DNA of 64,000 bases from Streptosporangium lutulentum (GCF_030811455.1 NZ_JAUSQU010000001.1:2666001-2730000); one strand, 5' to 3'; shown: positions 27,253-37,076, numbered from the stretch's first letter. The notes: a model not told the origin generated them from the letters alone. Numbers and translations: made by a program.

Positions 27253-28011
27253 GTGCGGAGAGGCTGCCCCGATCAGTGGTTGTTCTTTGACATAATCGAC
27301 ATCGGCTGCCACTGTCAACGCCCGGCTCAACGCGCTGGCCTCAGCTGGTGGCTGGTGGCTGGTGGCTGGTGGCGGGATCAGGGCTGGATCACCGAGGACC
27401 CGCTGCGCCGGCTCAAGCGCCGACCGGTCGAGGCCGACCGCACCCAGTCCCTGGATCGCGGCGAGGTCGCCGAGTTGCTTGGCAGGGAGGGGATCGCGCT
27501 GCGCGAGCGGACGCTGTGGCGGCTGTTGTATGAATCCGCAGCGCGGTCCTCCGAAGTCCTGGGCCTGGACGCCGAGGAGTTGGATCTGCGTAACCGGCGG
27601 GCCAAGGTCCGGCGCAAGGGCGGTGCGGTCGACGTGATCGTGTGGCGTACCGGAACCGCCCGTCTGCTGCCCCGCCTGTTGGTGGGGCGTCGGACGGGGC
27701 CGGTGTTCGCCACCGACCGGCGGGCCCGGGTAGCGCTGCCGCCGGCCGACATCGACGCGGGCAGCGGGAAGGCGCGGCTGTCCTACCGGCGGGCGGCCGA
27801 GCTGTTCGAGGCTGCCACCGGCGGCTGGACGCTGCACCAACTGCGGCACTCGGCGCTGACCCACGCGGCCGAGGACGGGGCCAACACCTCCACCCTGCCG
27901 GCCTACTCCGGGCACACCTCGGTCGCCTCGCTGGCCCGCTACGCCCGGGTCTCCGGGGAAGCGCTCGCGCGCTGGCAAGCCGGACGCGATCCCGCCGCCC
28001 GCAGGCGCTGA
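27253..28011 (+). pseudogene. Tyrosine recombinase, catalytic domain (N-terminally truncated)
   Basis: Phage-integrase catalytic domain: Arg in LYESAARSSEVLGLD, Lys/beta-hairpin region KVRRKGGAVDVIVW, H-x-x-R in TLHQLRHSALTHA, His in YSGHTSVASLARYARVS with a Tyr at the expected place. Convincing homology begins only near residue 38 (WWRDQGWITEDPLRRLKRRP). The SAM-like core-binding domain is missing and the first 30 residues are unrelated, with a (GCTGGTG)4 tandem repeat at 27344-27371. Probably a truncated integrase unable to bind its core sites, but an ORF of 252 codons remains open. Confidence 0.75.
27344..27371 (+). repeat. Tandem repeat (GCTGGTG)x4
   Basis: Four exact 7-bp units at the boundary where integrase homology begins. 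Copy-number change would shift the frame. Confidence 0.85.
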
Positions 28012-28114
28012 CAGACTGTATCCCGACATGGTCGGTGGTAAGCCGGGCCGTAGTCTCGTCTGCCGATTCACCAAAGGAAGGAAGGTGGTGAGCGCGCCTG
28101 CCCGGGGCGGCCCG

Positions 28115-29290
28115 TCACGGGAGCGGACGGTCGCTGAGCCGGCAGCCGCGTGGCCGCTCGGGGCGTTCGCTGGTCCAGCCGGCCTCAGGTGCCCATGCCT
28201 GATAGTGCATGAACGTCCCCTTGGCGAGCCCCTCCGTGCTCTCGGCCGCGATCTCGACGTTTGTCGCCAAGACGGTGCCGGTGTGCGGGTCGAGGATGGT
28301 GGTGTACCGCTGCGCCACCACGTCATCGGTACCGAACTCGGCGGTGAAGCTCTCGCTCTTGATGAAGATGACCTCGATTCCCGTACGTCCCAGAGGGTCG
28401 GTGATCGAGCCGCGCACCTTGGTCGTTGGCAGTCCGGCGAGGAGACGCAGGGTGGCTGCCCTGACCGAGGGCTTGACCGGGAGCTCCAGAAGGGCAGCGG
28501 AGGAGGTGGTGAGGAACTTTTCGAAGCTGTCCTTGGGCTGGCTGTCCTTTCGGGTGTTCCAGTAGGTTCGTAGTTTCTCCCGGAGTTGTTCGGCGTCGCT
28601 GGGCAGCGCCGCGAGGTCGGCGAGCGTGAGTTCGCCCAGCCGTGAATCACCGAGCACGCCGCCCGGCTCGGCCGCGCGCGTGTACACGCATTGAGAGGGC
28701 TTAGACCGCAGCTGGACCTTCGCGCAGTCGCCCGTGCGGGTGCCAGGCGTGCACACTCGCTGGACCGTGACCGGAGAACCCGCCGCCCGCCATGCACGCT
28801 CGTCGGCCTCGGTGGCGGGACGGACGAATTGCTGCCGCTGCTCCGCCTGAACGGGGTCGCCGGGGTCGCGCGGTTGCCAGAGGTCGATTCGTGACGAGGA
28901 GAGGACGTTGAACGTTTCGCCGTCCGCCCGGACCCTGATCAGCCCATTGTTGAGCAGCGGCCTCCGCCAATAGTCGCCGCGCTCGTCCGGCAGTTTCGCG
29001 ATCTGGTCCGCCAGGCGGAGCAGGGCATCGTTGCCGCCTGGGGGCGCGAGCATCGGTGCGGGAACAGTGGTCATGTTCGACGCCAGCGTGACGACGGCCA
29101 TGACGACGGCGACCGTGGCTGCGGCCGCTCCCAAGGCCCATCCCCAGACGAGGCCACGCCGATCCGCCCTACCTGGCCGTACCGGCTTATGCTGGGCGGC
29201 GGCCAGCCGGAGGCGGGCCTTCTCGACCACCTCCGCCGAGGGTGGCGGAGCGTCAGGCAGTTCTCTCGCCAGGAGGCTCAGCTCATCCAT
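28115..29290 (-). CDS. CU044_5270-type membrane-anchored protein
   Basis: Protein of 391 residues. An N-terminal cytoplasmic segment (MDELSLLARELPDAPPPSAE) precedes one transmembrane helix near 49-72 (GWALGAAAATVAVVMAVVTL) and a large external domain. Motifs such as DYWRRPLLNNGLIRV, LPSDAEQLREKLRTYW and LAGLPTTKVRGSITDPLGRT are characteristic of the CU044_5270 family, which almost always follows an ECF sigma gene. It overlaps the upstream sigma gene by 8 bp, so it is co-translated; an anti-sigma or sensor role is inferred from this linkage, not shown. Stop at 28115. Confidence 0.88.
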   Translation of the reverse strand: MDELSLLARELPDAPPPSAEVVEKARLRLAAAQHKPVRPGRADRRGLVWGWALGAAAATVAVVMAVVTLASNMTTVPAPMLAPPGGNDALLRLADQIAKLPDERGDYWRRPLLNNGLIRVRADGETFNVLSSSRIDLWQPRDPGDPVQAEQRQQFVRPATEADERAWRAAGSPVTVQRVCTPGTRTGDCAKVQLRSKPSQCVYTRAAEPGGVLGDSRLGELTLADLAALPSDAEQLREKLRTYWNTRKDSQPKDSFEKFLTTSSAALLELPVKPSVRAATLRLLAGLPTTKVRGSITDPLGRTGIEVIFIKSESFTAEFGTDDVVAQRYTTILDPHTGTVLATNVEIAAESTEGLAKGTFMHYQAWAPEAGWTSERPERPRGCRLSDRPLP

Positions 29291-29834
29291 GGGTCTCCTC
29301 CAAAGGGTTGACGTCGCCGAGTGCCTTGCGGAGCTGCTTGCGGGCCCGGTTGAGCCGGGAGGCGACCGTCCCCGCTGGGATCTGAAGGGCGGCGGCGACC
29401 TCGGCGTGGCTGAGGTCGCCCAGCATGCTCAGCAGCACGACGTCGCGGTCCCCACGGTTGAGCCCGGCCAGCGCCCCCGCCAGCTTGCCGGTCAGCTGAC
29501 CCGCGGCCACGCGGGCCAGGGCTGCGTCCTCGGGACTGTGCTCGGCGCGCTCGGCCGTCCGGCTGAGTGCCTTCCATCTGCGGATCTCGGTACGGCGATG
29601 CCGTGCGATGAGATGGGTGGCGATGCCGTACAGCCACGGACGCACCCCGCCGCGCGAGGCGTCGTAGCCGCCCCGATAGGCCGCCAGGAACACCTCGGCG
29701 GCCAGGTCGTCAGCGACGTCGTCGGACAATCGCCTGACGATGTAGCGGTGGATCTCGGTGAAGTGCGCATTGAAGATCTGCTCGAAGTCCACCCGGAGAT
29801 CGGGTGGGTCGGCCAGGTCAGGTGAAACGGCCAT
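29283..29834 (-). CDS. ECF-type RNA polymerase sigma factor
   Basis: Sigma-70-family protein of 183 residues. Region 2 is FEQIFNAHFTEIHRYIVRRL plus DDLAAEVFLAAYRGGY, and region 4 is LNRGDRDVVLLSMLGDLSHA plus QIPAGTVASRLNRARKQLRK. It heads a two-gene operon with the membrane partner. The 200 bp upstream are free of genes and presumably hold its promoter. It belongs to the same sigma/partner organisation as the pair at 14115-15352 but is not closely similar in sequence. Confidence 0.92.
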   Translation of the reverse strand: MAVSPDLADPPDLRVDFEQIFNAHFTEIHRYIVRRLSDDVADDLAAEVFLAAYRGGYDASRGGVRPWLYGIATHLIARHRRTEIRRWKALSRTAERAEHSPEDAALARVAAGQLTGKLAGALAGLNRGDRDVVLLSMLGDLSHAEVAAALQIPAGTVASRLNRARKQLRKALGDVNPLEETHG

Positions 29835-30040
29835 GCAGGCGTCTCCGCTGGGTCAAGTGAACGATGGTCGCCCTTTCTTGCCCGAAGTGCCGTGATGCTT
29901 TCACGGACCGTCGCTGAGCCTCTCGCCTATGTCTGCCTGAGGTTATCCGGATCCGTTCAGGTCACCGCCTGATCAGGGGAACAGTCCTTAGGAGCGTGGG
30001 AGGCTTGAAACGGATTCTGCAATCAGCCCATGGCTGATGC

Positions 30041-30265
30041 TCAGGTGTCGCTGTCCTCAGGGTGGGTGTCGGCGGGCTTGCCCAACGGGCGAAACCCTCC
30101 GGGCAGGTCGGGAAGGGCGAAGGAGTAGCGGCCCAGCATGTTCACGTGGCCGTGGATGAGGGGCGAAAGGCGGGCTACATCCTCCTCCTCATGCACAGGG
30201 AACCCCTGGGAGCGCAGCTTGGTCAGGGCGGCGTCCATGTAGCGGGTGTTGAACAGCCGGCACTG
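30041..30265 (-). pseudogene. Tn3-family TnpA C-terminal fragment
   Basis: FNTRYMDAALTKLRSQGFPV, then VARLSPLIHGHVNMLGRYSF and ALPDLPGGFRPL are the last 75 residues of a Tn3-type transposase different from those at 12904 and 34616. Upstream homology ends abruptly near 30265. No element ends recognised. Confidence 0.75.
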
Positions 30266-30451
30266 AGAACCTCCACCAGGTCTGCGACAAAACCCCCGAA
30301 GGTTCTGGTAATGATCACTGGCGGTCAAACCGGGAATCACCAGGACAAACGCTTAGCGCACGATCCGGTTCCGATGTTCCTCAGACCCCATCCCGCGCAC
30401 GGCCGCCGACACTTTTCCGGCCCTGACACACTTCTGGCGAACCGGGGTCAT

Positions 30452-31537
30452 TCACCCCCCGGAAGGCTTGCGCAGCAACGGGTGCGCACGCATCGCCACC
30501 TCCAGCTCACCCGGCAACTCATCACGGTAACGGCCCAGCGTCGCCAGATCGCTGTGACCCAGCACCCGCCGCACCGCGTCCATGTCGACCGCGTCGGCCA
30601 GCAGGTGAGTGGCGGTGGTATGCCGCAACCCGTGCGGGGTCACCGAACGCCGCCGATCGGGATCCACCAGCCGCTGCACCCGGTCGATCACCGCCTGCAC
30701 ATCACCCCGCGCCAGCCGCCTGCCCCGCCACGACAACAACAACGCCTTGTCCTGCGTCGCCATCCTGCCCCGCGCCAGATACGCCTCTAGCGCACGGGCC
30801 ACATCACCCGGCAACGGCACATCACGCGTCTTGCCGCCCTTGCCGAAGATCCGCCAATAACGCACCCCGTCATTGGTGTAGAAATCCTCCACGTTCGCGC
30901 GCACCAGCTCCGACACCCGAGGCCCCATCGTCGACAACAACAGCACGATCAGCCCGTCACGCAACTCCGTATGCTGATCACGCCGCTGGGAGCGCTTCAC
31001 CGGCGCCGCCGCGCCACCGTCACCGCCGCTCTCCGCGCTCCCCGCGAGCTCACGGCCACCCGAACCACCACCGGGGCCACCGAGATCGACCGCCGCACCG
31101 ATCAGCCCCTGAGCCTGCTCACGCGTCAGCGCCCGCCGCTCCGCCCGCAGCCCCCCACGCTCCTTGGCCGTCACCGTCGTCAGCGTCATCGGATTGATCT
31201 GTATCCAGCCCGTCAGCATCGCGTGCTTGAACAACGCGGAGATCGACCGCCGAAAGCGCGACTGCGAGGAAGCCGACTGCAGCCCGCCGTCCGGCACGGC
31301 CCGCCGACCGTCCGGCTTGCGCGCGAACGCCAGCAAGATGGCGTCCACGTCCTCACCCGTCAGGTCGTCCAAAACCGTCTCCTCGCCGGCGAGCCCCACG
31401 AAGGTGGCGACATCCCGGGCGTAGACCTCCGCCGTCGCCATGGACAGAGCACCCGTCAGTGTCTTGGCCCGCACCAGTTCCACATAACGATCGGCCGACT
31501 CCTGCACGGTGAGACGATTCAGATCCGCTGGCCGCAT
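30452..31537 (-). CDS. Tyrosine recombinase/integrase
   Basis: Complete recombinase of 361 residues. A core-binding helical domain (about 8-125) precedes the catalytic domain with R207 (STMGPRVSEL), K236 (GKGGKTRDV), H302 and R305 (PHGLRHTTATHLL), H328 (LGHSDLATL) and nucleophile Y337 (GRYRDE). Residues 151-187 are a Gly/Ser/Ala-rich insertion between the domains, unusual in XerC-like proteins. AGGAAGG lies upstream of the ATG at 31537. It may belong to a former integrative element covering neighbouring accessory genes; no attachment site was found. Confidence 0.88.
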   Translation of the reverse strand: MRPADLNRLTVQESADRYVELVRAKTLTGALSMATAEVYARDVATFVGLAGEETVLDDLTGEDVDAILLAFARKPDGRRAVPDGGLQSASSQSRFRRSISALFKHAMLTGWIQINPMTLTTVTAKERGGLRAERRALTREQAQGLIGAAVDLGGPGGGSGGRELAGSAESGGDGGAAAPVKRSQRRDQHTELRDGLIVLLLSTMGPRVSELVRANVEDFYTNDGVRYWRIFGKGGKTRDVPLPGDVARALEAYLARGRMATQDKALLLSWRGRRLARGDVQAVIDRVQRLVDPDRRRSVTPHGLRHTTATHLLADAVDMDAVRRVLGHSDLATLGRYRDELPGELEVAMRAHPLLRKPSGG

Positions 31538-31620
31538 GATCTCAAAAACACCCTTCCTCGAACGTCCCGGCCACACCGGCCGGCACCACAACCATCCCGC
31601 CACCCGACAGCGGCGCCGAG

Positions 31621-31652
31621 CACAGCGGCGAGCACAGCGGCGAGCACAGCGA
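31621..31652. repeat. 12-bp tandem repeat
   Basis: CACAGCGGCGAG repeated twice plus a partial third copy, preceded by a degenerate copy, in the gap between the integrase and AraC genes. It could be recombinase arm sites or neutral slippage. Confidence 0.6.
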
Positions 31653-31709
31653 CCACAACACCACCGCGCCGCCCGCCACGCCACCGCAACCCAACGCGTA
31701 CACCACCGA

Positions 31710-32615
31710 TCATCCGGGCAGCCGCACCGTACTCGGGCTCACCCCGCGCACCCGCTTGAACGCCGCGCTGAAACCGAACGCGTCCGCATAACCCACCTGA
31801 CGAGCCGCCGCCGCCACCGTCGTCTCCGGCCGCGCCAGCAGATCCGCCGCCAACGCCATCCGCCACTCGGTCACATACGCCAGCGGAGGCTGCTCCACCA
31901 GCGCGGTGAACCTGCGGGCGAAGGCCGCCCGCGACATCCCCACCGCCTCGGCCAGCGCGGCCACCGTCCACCCCGCCGCCGGAGCCGCATGGATCATCCG
32001 CAGCGCCCGGCCGATCAGCGGATCACTCAACGCCACATACCACCTGGGCGCATCGGCCTCATCCCGGGCGAACCACGCCCGCAACGCCACCACCAGCAGC
32101 ACATCCAGCAACCGATCCAGCACCACCTGCCGCCCCGGAGCCGAACCGGTCACCTCCGCGCGCACCAACTCCAACGCCGGCCCCAGCCCCACCTCACCGT
32201 CCGGCACCACGAGCACCTCCGGCAGTACGGCCAGCAGCCGCCCGGACAGATCACCCCCCAGCCGGTAGGCACCCGTCACCAGACACCCGCCGCCGGCCCG
32301 CACGCAGGCGTCCCCACCCAGCTCGCCGAACTCACCCGCGTGCTCCTCGCCATAAACGACCGTCTGCGGGGGAGTACCCGGCGAGTCGGCGACCACGAAC
32401 GCCCTCTCACCGCGCACCAGCGCCACATCACCCGGCCGCAGCAGCCGCGCCTCACCGGTGGCCGGCACCACCCACGCCTCACCGTGAACCATCGTCGCCA
32501 GCGACAACGGAGCCGGTGCCACGAACCGCAGCGACCACGGGGGAGAGGCCGGCGGCCTGCAGAACACCCCGCCGCGCGCCCGCACCCCGTCCAGCAGATC
32601 ACCGATCACGTCCAC
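31710..32615 (-). CDS. AraC-family transcriptional regulator
   Basis: Regulator of 301 residues. The N-terminal cupin-like ligand domain (about 1-180; SLRFVAPAPLSLATMVHGEA, then LRPGDVALVRGERAFVVAD) is of the AraC-binding type 6 found next to SDR or hydrolase genes. The C-terminal pair of helix-turn-helix motifs is WTVAALAEAVGMSRAAFARR and VAAAARQVGYADAFGFSAAF followed by KRVRGVSPS. GTG at 32615 was chosen because it fits the family start (DVIGDLLDGVRARG). Target and effector unknown; the adjacent genes are regulators or fragments, so its target is probably elsewhere or lost. Confidence 0.88.
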   Translation of the reverse strand: MDVIGDLLDGVRARGGVFCRPPASPPWSLRFVAPAPLSLATMVHGEAWVVPATGEARLLRPGDVALVRGERAFVVADSPGTPPQTVVYGEEHAGEFGELGGDACVRAGGGCLVTGAYRLGGDLSGRLLAVLPEVLVVPDGEVGLGPALELVRAEVTGSAPGRQVVLDRLLDVLLVVALRAWFARDEADAPRWYVALSDPLIGRALRMIHAAPAAGWTVAALAEAVGMSRAAFARRFTALVEQPPLAYVTEWRMALAADLLARPETTVAAAARQVGYADAFGFSAAFKRVRGVSPSTVRLPG

Positions 32616-32837
32616 CCACCCAACGTAGACGATCACACATGCCCGCACGCGCAACACCTATAGGAGAGTCTCACCCGCGTTCGGCCACACCGGCGAACCA
32701 CCCGAAAACCCGAAAACCGACGGAACCACGACCTGCGATCCGGCGCGACCGAAAGCGAGTGACCGCCGCCTGCGCGAACCACGAGACACCGCGAGACACC
32801 GCGAGCCCCGGCCGGCCCACCACCTGAGTGACCGACC

Positions 32838-33809
32838 TCACCCATTCCCCTGAGCCCGCACCAAGACCTCACCGGCATCCGTCCGGCAGTAGAGCACCGA
32901 CCGCCCGGCACGCCGGCGCCAAACCAGACGAGCCTCAAGCAGCACCCTGAGATGACGCCCCACCGACCCCAGCCCCTGACCGGTCAGCGCCACCAACTGC
33001 GTCGTGCTCTTCGGAGTATCGAGAAGCACCAGGACACTCGCCCGCGCAGACCCGAGCAACGCCCCCAACGTCTCAGGCGCCGACACCCGATCCGCCGCGG
33101 CCAGCACCCCCGAACAGGGATACACCACCGCGTACCGATGCGAGGCCTCCCACGAAACCCACCCCTGACGCGGCGTGACCGGAACAAACATCAACCGCGC
33201 CCCGGACAGATCCAACGGCGGGTAATCATGGGCGTTGATCTGCAACCGGCCCTCTCCCAGCCAGCGCATCCCCAGACGCATGTCCTCCAGCGTCGCGACC
33301 CAGCCACCCTGACCCAACTGCCCCGTCCGCGCGACCACATCGGCCTCGATGATCCGCCGGCGCCGCGACCAGTACGGCAGCACTGCCTCCCGCCACACCC
33401 ACTCCAGCAGACCGGCGGCGCGCTCCGGCAGATCGGACCGGCGAAGCCCGGCCGGAAGCGAACCCCCCAGCGACACGGCCAGATCCGCCCGAGCGACCTC
33501 GGCCGGCGTCTCACGCACCCGCGCCAATTCCTCCTCGAACCCCTGCTCACCCTCACCCACCGGCGTCGGGGTCAGAAAGTCCGCGTTCCAGCCCCGCCCC
33601 AGCCCGGCCCGCACCAGCAACGCCGTGACCGGATCATCGGCCAGCCGCTCCCGGTAGGCGGGCAGATGAACGTCAAGCCACCCACGCTCACCCGGATGCG
33701 CGGCCGTACCCCGCTCCAAGGTCTTCAAGCTCGAGGTGACCTCGGCCAAGGGGGAGACGACGAACCGGCTCCCCGCGAGCGTATCCGCGTTGACCAGCCA
33801 CCAGCCCAT
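32838..33809 (-). CDS. ArsR/winged-helix regulator with large N-terminal domain (DUF5937-like)
   Basis: Protein of 323 residues. The C-terminal winged helix (STTQLVALTGQGLGSVGRHL, then LLEARLVWRRRAGRSVLYCR) is ArsR-like but without metal-binding Cys pairs. The N-terminal 240 residues match a domain common in actinobacterial ArsR-type proteins (RFVVSPLAEVTSSLKTLERG; LPYWSRRRRIIEADVVAR). The start at 33809 (MGWWLVNADTLAGSRF) is supported by family-like sequence. Often adjacent to MFS exporter genes, but here the upstream neighbour is a deacetylase fragment. Ligand unknown. Confidence 0.85.
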   Translation of the reverse strand: MGWWLVNADTLAGSRFVVSPLAEVTSSLKTLERGTAAHPGERGWLDVHLPAYRERLADDPVTALLVRAGLGRGWNADFLTPTPVGEGEQGFEEELARVRETPAEVARADLAVSLGGSLPAGLRRSDLPERAAGLLEWVWREAVLPYWSRRRRIIEADVVARTGQLGQGGWVATLEDMRLGMRWLGEGRLQINAHDYPPLDLSGARLMFVPVTPRQGWVSWEASHRYAVVYPCSGVLAAADRVSAPETLGALLGSARASVLVLLDTPKSTTQLVALTGQGLGSVGRHLRVLLEARLVWRRRAGRSVLYCRTDAGEVLVRAQGNG

Positions 33810-33967
33810 CGTTCCGCCTCCCCGCGAAACAGTAACGCCCCCGCGGCAGGCCGCCGAAACCCCGACCGACCGGCAGGGCGAGACCACCCGGCGAGCGGGG
33901 GAGCGGGACTCCGCCGAGCCTCATCCGGCCCGAGAACGAACACGAAGACACGCGAGACGAAAACCGC

Positions 33968-34342
33968 TCAGGCGCTGGGCCCGGGCAGACCACTGACGGA
34001 GACGGGATCACGCTCGACCCACGCCGCGGACTCAGGATCGGTCAGAATCCAGTCGGCGATCTGATCCTTACAGGCCCACCACACACCGTCGTACTCACGC
34101 AACTGGGTGAGCACACGATCAAGCACCCGAACCCGCGAGGCATGCCCGGACAGCCGATCGTGCAAAGCGATGACCATCATCCGCCGCCTGCGCGCACCCT
34201 CCTCGTAAAGCTGCTCGAACTCGTCGATGAGCTGCCGTTCATACGCGGCGGGGGAGAACCCGGCGAAATCGTAGCTGACGATGTCGTTCAGATGCACCGT
34301 GTACGGGACGGTGGCGAACGGCTCGCCATCAGCTCGGCACAC
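33968..34342 (-). pseudogene. Polysaccharide deacetylase C-terminal fragment
   Basis: The frame TVPYTVHLNDIVSYDFAGFS, then ARRRRMMVIALHDRLSGHAS and WWACKDQIADWILT matches the C-terminal third of NodB/PuuE-like polysaccharide deacetylases, containing the conserved LHDRLSGHASR block that includes a catalytic His. The metal-binding N-terminal two-thirds are missing: upstream of 34342 the sequence switches to an unrelated frame (RLAEAIAHGEYDLLGDELPW). Probably non-functional. Confidence 0.7.
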
Positions 34343-34615
34343 GTTTCTTCCTCACCCTCCCATTCCCGGGCGTCCCAGGGGAGCTCGTCTCCCAGCAGGT
34401 CGTACTCCCCGTGCGCTATCGCTTCGGCCAGGCGCTGGTCGGCCATGGTGCCGGTCAGGGCTTCCCAGGTGTCCAGCCACGGGCTGAGCGTGCCGGCCCC
34501 GGACTCCTATCCCTGACCCCAGCCGCAAGGTAGCTACGCGGCCCCCGTTTCCCGGGCCCCGGTGCCTCGTTGGGCCGGACGGGTGAGCTAAGGCCTCGGC
34601 GAGAAAGGGGCGGGC
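34343..34615. other. Junction region with unrecognised minus-strand frame and repeat R2
   Basis: A minus-strand frame starting at ATG 34446 (ADQRLAEAIAHGEYDLLGDE) looks coding by composition but I cannot name it; it runs out of frame into the deacetylase fragment. Repeat R2 copy A lies at 34494-34534. Just before the TnpA gene, AGCTAAGG at 34588-34595 could be part of a Tn3 terminal repeat. Confidence 0.4.
34494..34534 (-). repeat. Inverted repeat R2, left copy (41 bp)
   Basis: The reverse complement matches 39972-40012 at 39 of 41 positions (core TTGCGGCTGGGGTCAG, then GATAGGAGTCCGGGGCCG). The two copies face each other across 5.4 kb containing a Tn3 transposase relic and the XRE/flavoprotein/MFS module. 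Confidence 0.85.
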
Positions 34616-36929
34616 ATGCGGCAGGAGTGGGCGTCTGAAGACGTGGTGGCGTGCTGGACGCTGGTGGACAGCGACTGGGACCTGGTGGCCAACAAGACTG
34701 GCCCGACGCGCCTCGGCTTCTCTCTGACCTTGAAATTCTTCGAGCTGGAGGGCAGGTTCCCCGAGTTCGTCGAGGAGTTCCCGCCGGCTGCGGTGGACTA
34801 TGTGGCGGGCTTGGTGAAGGTGCCGGCGGCGGAGTTCGCGAAGTACGCGCTCACCGGACGGACAGCCGAGTATCACCGCAAGCAGATCCGCGAGGCTCTC
34901 GGATTCCGGCCCGCGACGCGGGCGGATGAGGAACGCCTCATGGCATGGCTGGCTGTGGAGGTCTGCCCGGTTGAGTTGGTGGAGGCCCGGCTGCGCGAGG
35001 CCCTGCTGGTGCAGTGCCGAGCTGACCGTATCGAGCCGCCCGGCCGCGTCGACCGCATCATTTCGGCGGCTCAGACGCGGGCGGAGAAGACGTTCTGCAC
35101 GCGCGCCGCTGAGCGCCTGGGCGACGCGGGGACGTCCCGGCTGCTGACGCTGGCGGCCGAGGGCAATGAGGACGGCACCGCGCTGTTGGCCTCGCTCAAG
35201 CGGGATCCGGGCGCGGTGGGGCTGGACTCGCTGCTGACCGAGATCGCCAAGCTAACCGCCGTGCGCACGCTGGGCCTGCCGGAGGGCCTGTTCGCGGGCT
35301 GCTCGGAGAAGCTGGTGGCCGCGTGGCGGGCGCGGGCGATCAAGATGTATCCCTCGGACCTGCGGGACACCGGCGAGGACGTGCGGGCCGCGCTGCTGGC
35401 CGCGCTGTGCTCCTCCCGTCTGGCGGAGATCACGGACGCTCTGGTGGAACTACTGGTCGCGCTGGTCCACAAGATCAACGCTCGTGCTGAGCGGCGGGTG
35501 GAGAAGCAGCTCACCGCCGAGTTGAAGAGGGTCCGGGGCAAGGAGGGCATCCTGTTCCGTCTGGCGGAGGCCGCGGTGGGCAAGCCCGATGAGATCGTAC
35601 GACGTGCCCTAAGCGCTCAAGGAGGAGGTCATATGCCGCTGGGGCGTGCTCGATCTCCTGGACGTGCTGAAGAACGCCGACTTCGACACCGGTTTCACCG
35701 ACGAATTCGCCTCGGTCGCCGCGTACGAGCGCATCGACCGCGCCACCCTCCAGCGCCGCCTTCTCTTGGCCCTGTTCGCGCTGGGGACGAACATGGGTAT
35801 CCGCGCGATCGTGGCGACTGGCGAGCACGGGGAGACCGAGGCCGCGCTGCGGCATGTGCGCCGGTACTTCATCACCGTCGACAACCTGCGGGCCGCAGTG
35901 ACCAGGCTGGTGAACGCGACCTTCGCGGCCCGTGACAGCGCATGGTGGGGCCGGGATACGGCGTGCGCCTCGGACTCGAAGAAGTTCGGGTCCTGGTCCT
36001 CGAACTTCATGACCGAGTACCACGCTCGCTACGGCGGCAACGGCGTGATGATCTACTGGCACGTAGAGCGGAAGAACGTCTGCATTTGCTCCCAGCTCAA
36101 GAGCTGTTCCTCGTCCGAGGTCGCGGCGATGATCGAGGGCCTGCTGCGGCACTGCACCGATGCCGAGATCGAGTCGAACTACGTCGACACCCACGGTGCG
36201 AGCGTTGTCGGGTTCGCCTTCACCGAGCTGCTCAACTTCCGCCTGCTGCCGAGGCTGAAGAACATCGGCAGCATCCGCCTGTACCGGCCCAACGACGACC
36301 CGCCCGGCTGGCCGGCCCTCGGCGGCTCCCTCACGCGATCGATCCGCTGGGACCTGATCGAGCAGCAGTACGACCAGATGGTCAAGTACGCCACCGCCCT
36401 ACGGCTGGGCACCGCGGAGGCCGAGCAGGTCCTCCGCCGCTTCACCCGCGGCGGCCCCAAGCACCCCACCTACGCCGCGCTCGAAGAACTCGGCCGCGCC
36501 GTACGCACGATCTTCGCCTGCGACTACCTCGCCAGCCCCGACCTGCGCCGCGAGATCCACGGCGGGCTGCAGGTCGTGGAGAACTGGAACAGCGCGAACA
36601 CCGTGCTGCACTACGGCAAGGACGGCGCCCTGACCGGCCCGGACAAGGAGCACGCCGAGACCTCGATGCTTGCCCTGCACCTCCTCCAGTCGAGTCTCGT
36701 GCACATCAATACGCTGCTGCTTCAGCACGTGCTCGCCGAACCGGCCTGGGCGAAGAAGCTCTCGGACGAGGACCGGCGCGGGCTGACCGCGCTGTTCTGG
36801 TCGAACATCAACCCGTACGGAACCTTCCGCCTCGACATGGACAAGCGGCTCGACCTGCTGCCGGTCACCATGCCCGGCCCGCGCCCTGCGGCCGACGACA
36901 TCGTCAGTACGGCGGGATCGGCATCTTGA
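34616..36929 (+). pseudogene. Tn3-family transposase TnpA with internal deletion and frameshift
   Basis: The first part (34616 to about 35605) is the N-terminal DUF4158 half (FSLTLKFFELEGRFPEFVEE to GKPDEIVRRAL). Homology then jumps, one frame over, to [20 protein letters not shown] at about 35611, skipping an estimated 250-300 residues. The second part to 36929 is the complete DDE domain: [20 protein letters not shown] (Asp), [15 protein letters not shown] (Asp), [18 protein letters not shown] with Glu, and [20 protein letters not shown]. The catalytic residues survive but the protein is broken. Candidate end motifs are AGCTAAGG at 34588-34595 and its complement CCTTAGCT at 36988-36995. Confidence 0.9.
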
Positions 36930-37076
36930 GCCGCTGGGAATGCGCTGCTCGCAGGCTCGGGGCTGCAGGCGGAAGCCGGTACGAACGCCTTAGCTGTTGC
37001 GGGGCAGGACGTTCGTGACGGATGCGACTATGACACTGAGTCGTTGACGTCGAATGCCGATGAGTCTCGACGTCGT

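Noticed and set aside
27344..27371. CRISPR-like repeats
   Set aside because: Only 7-bp units without spacers; simple slippage repeat. No CRISPR array or cas gene was seen anywhere.
31619..31656. Replication iterons
   Set aside because: Fewer than three clean 12-bp copies and no Rep gene nearby; described as a tandem repeat only.
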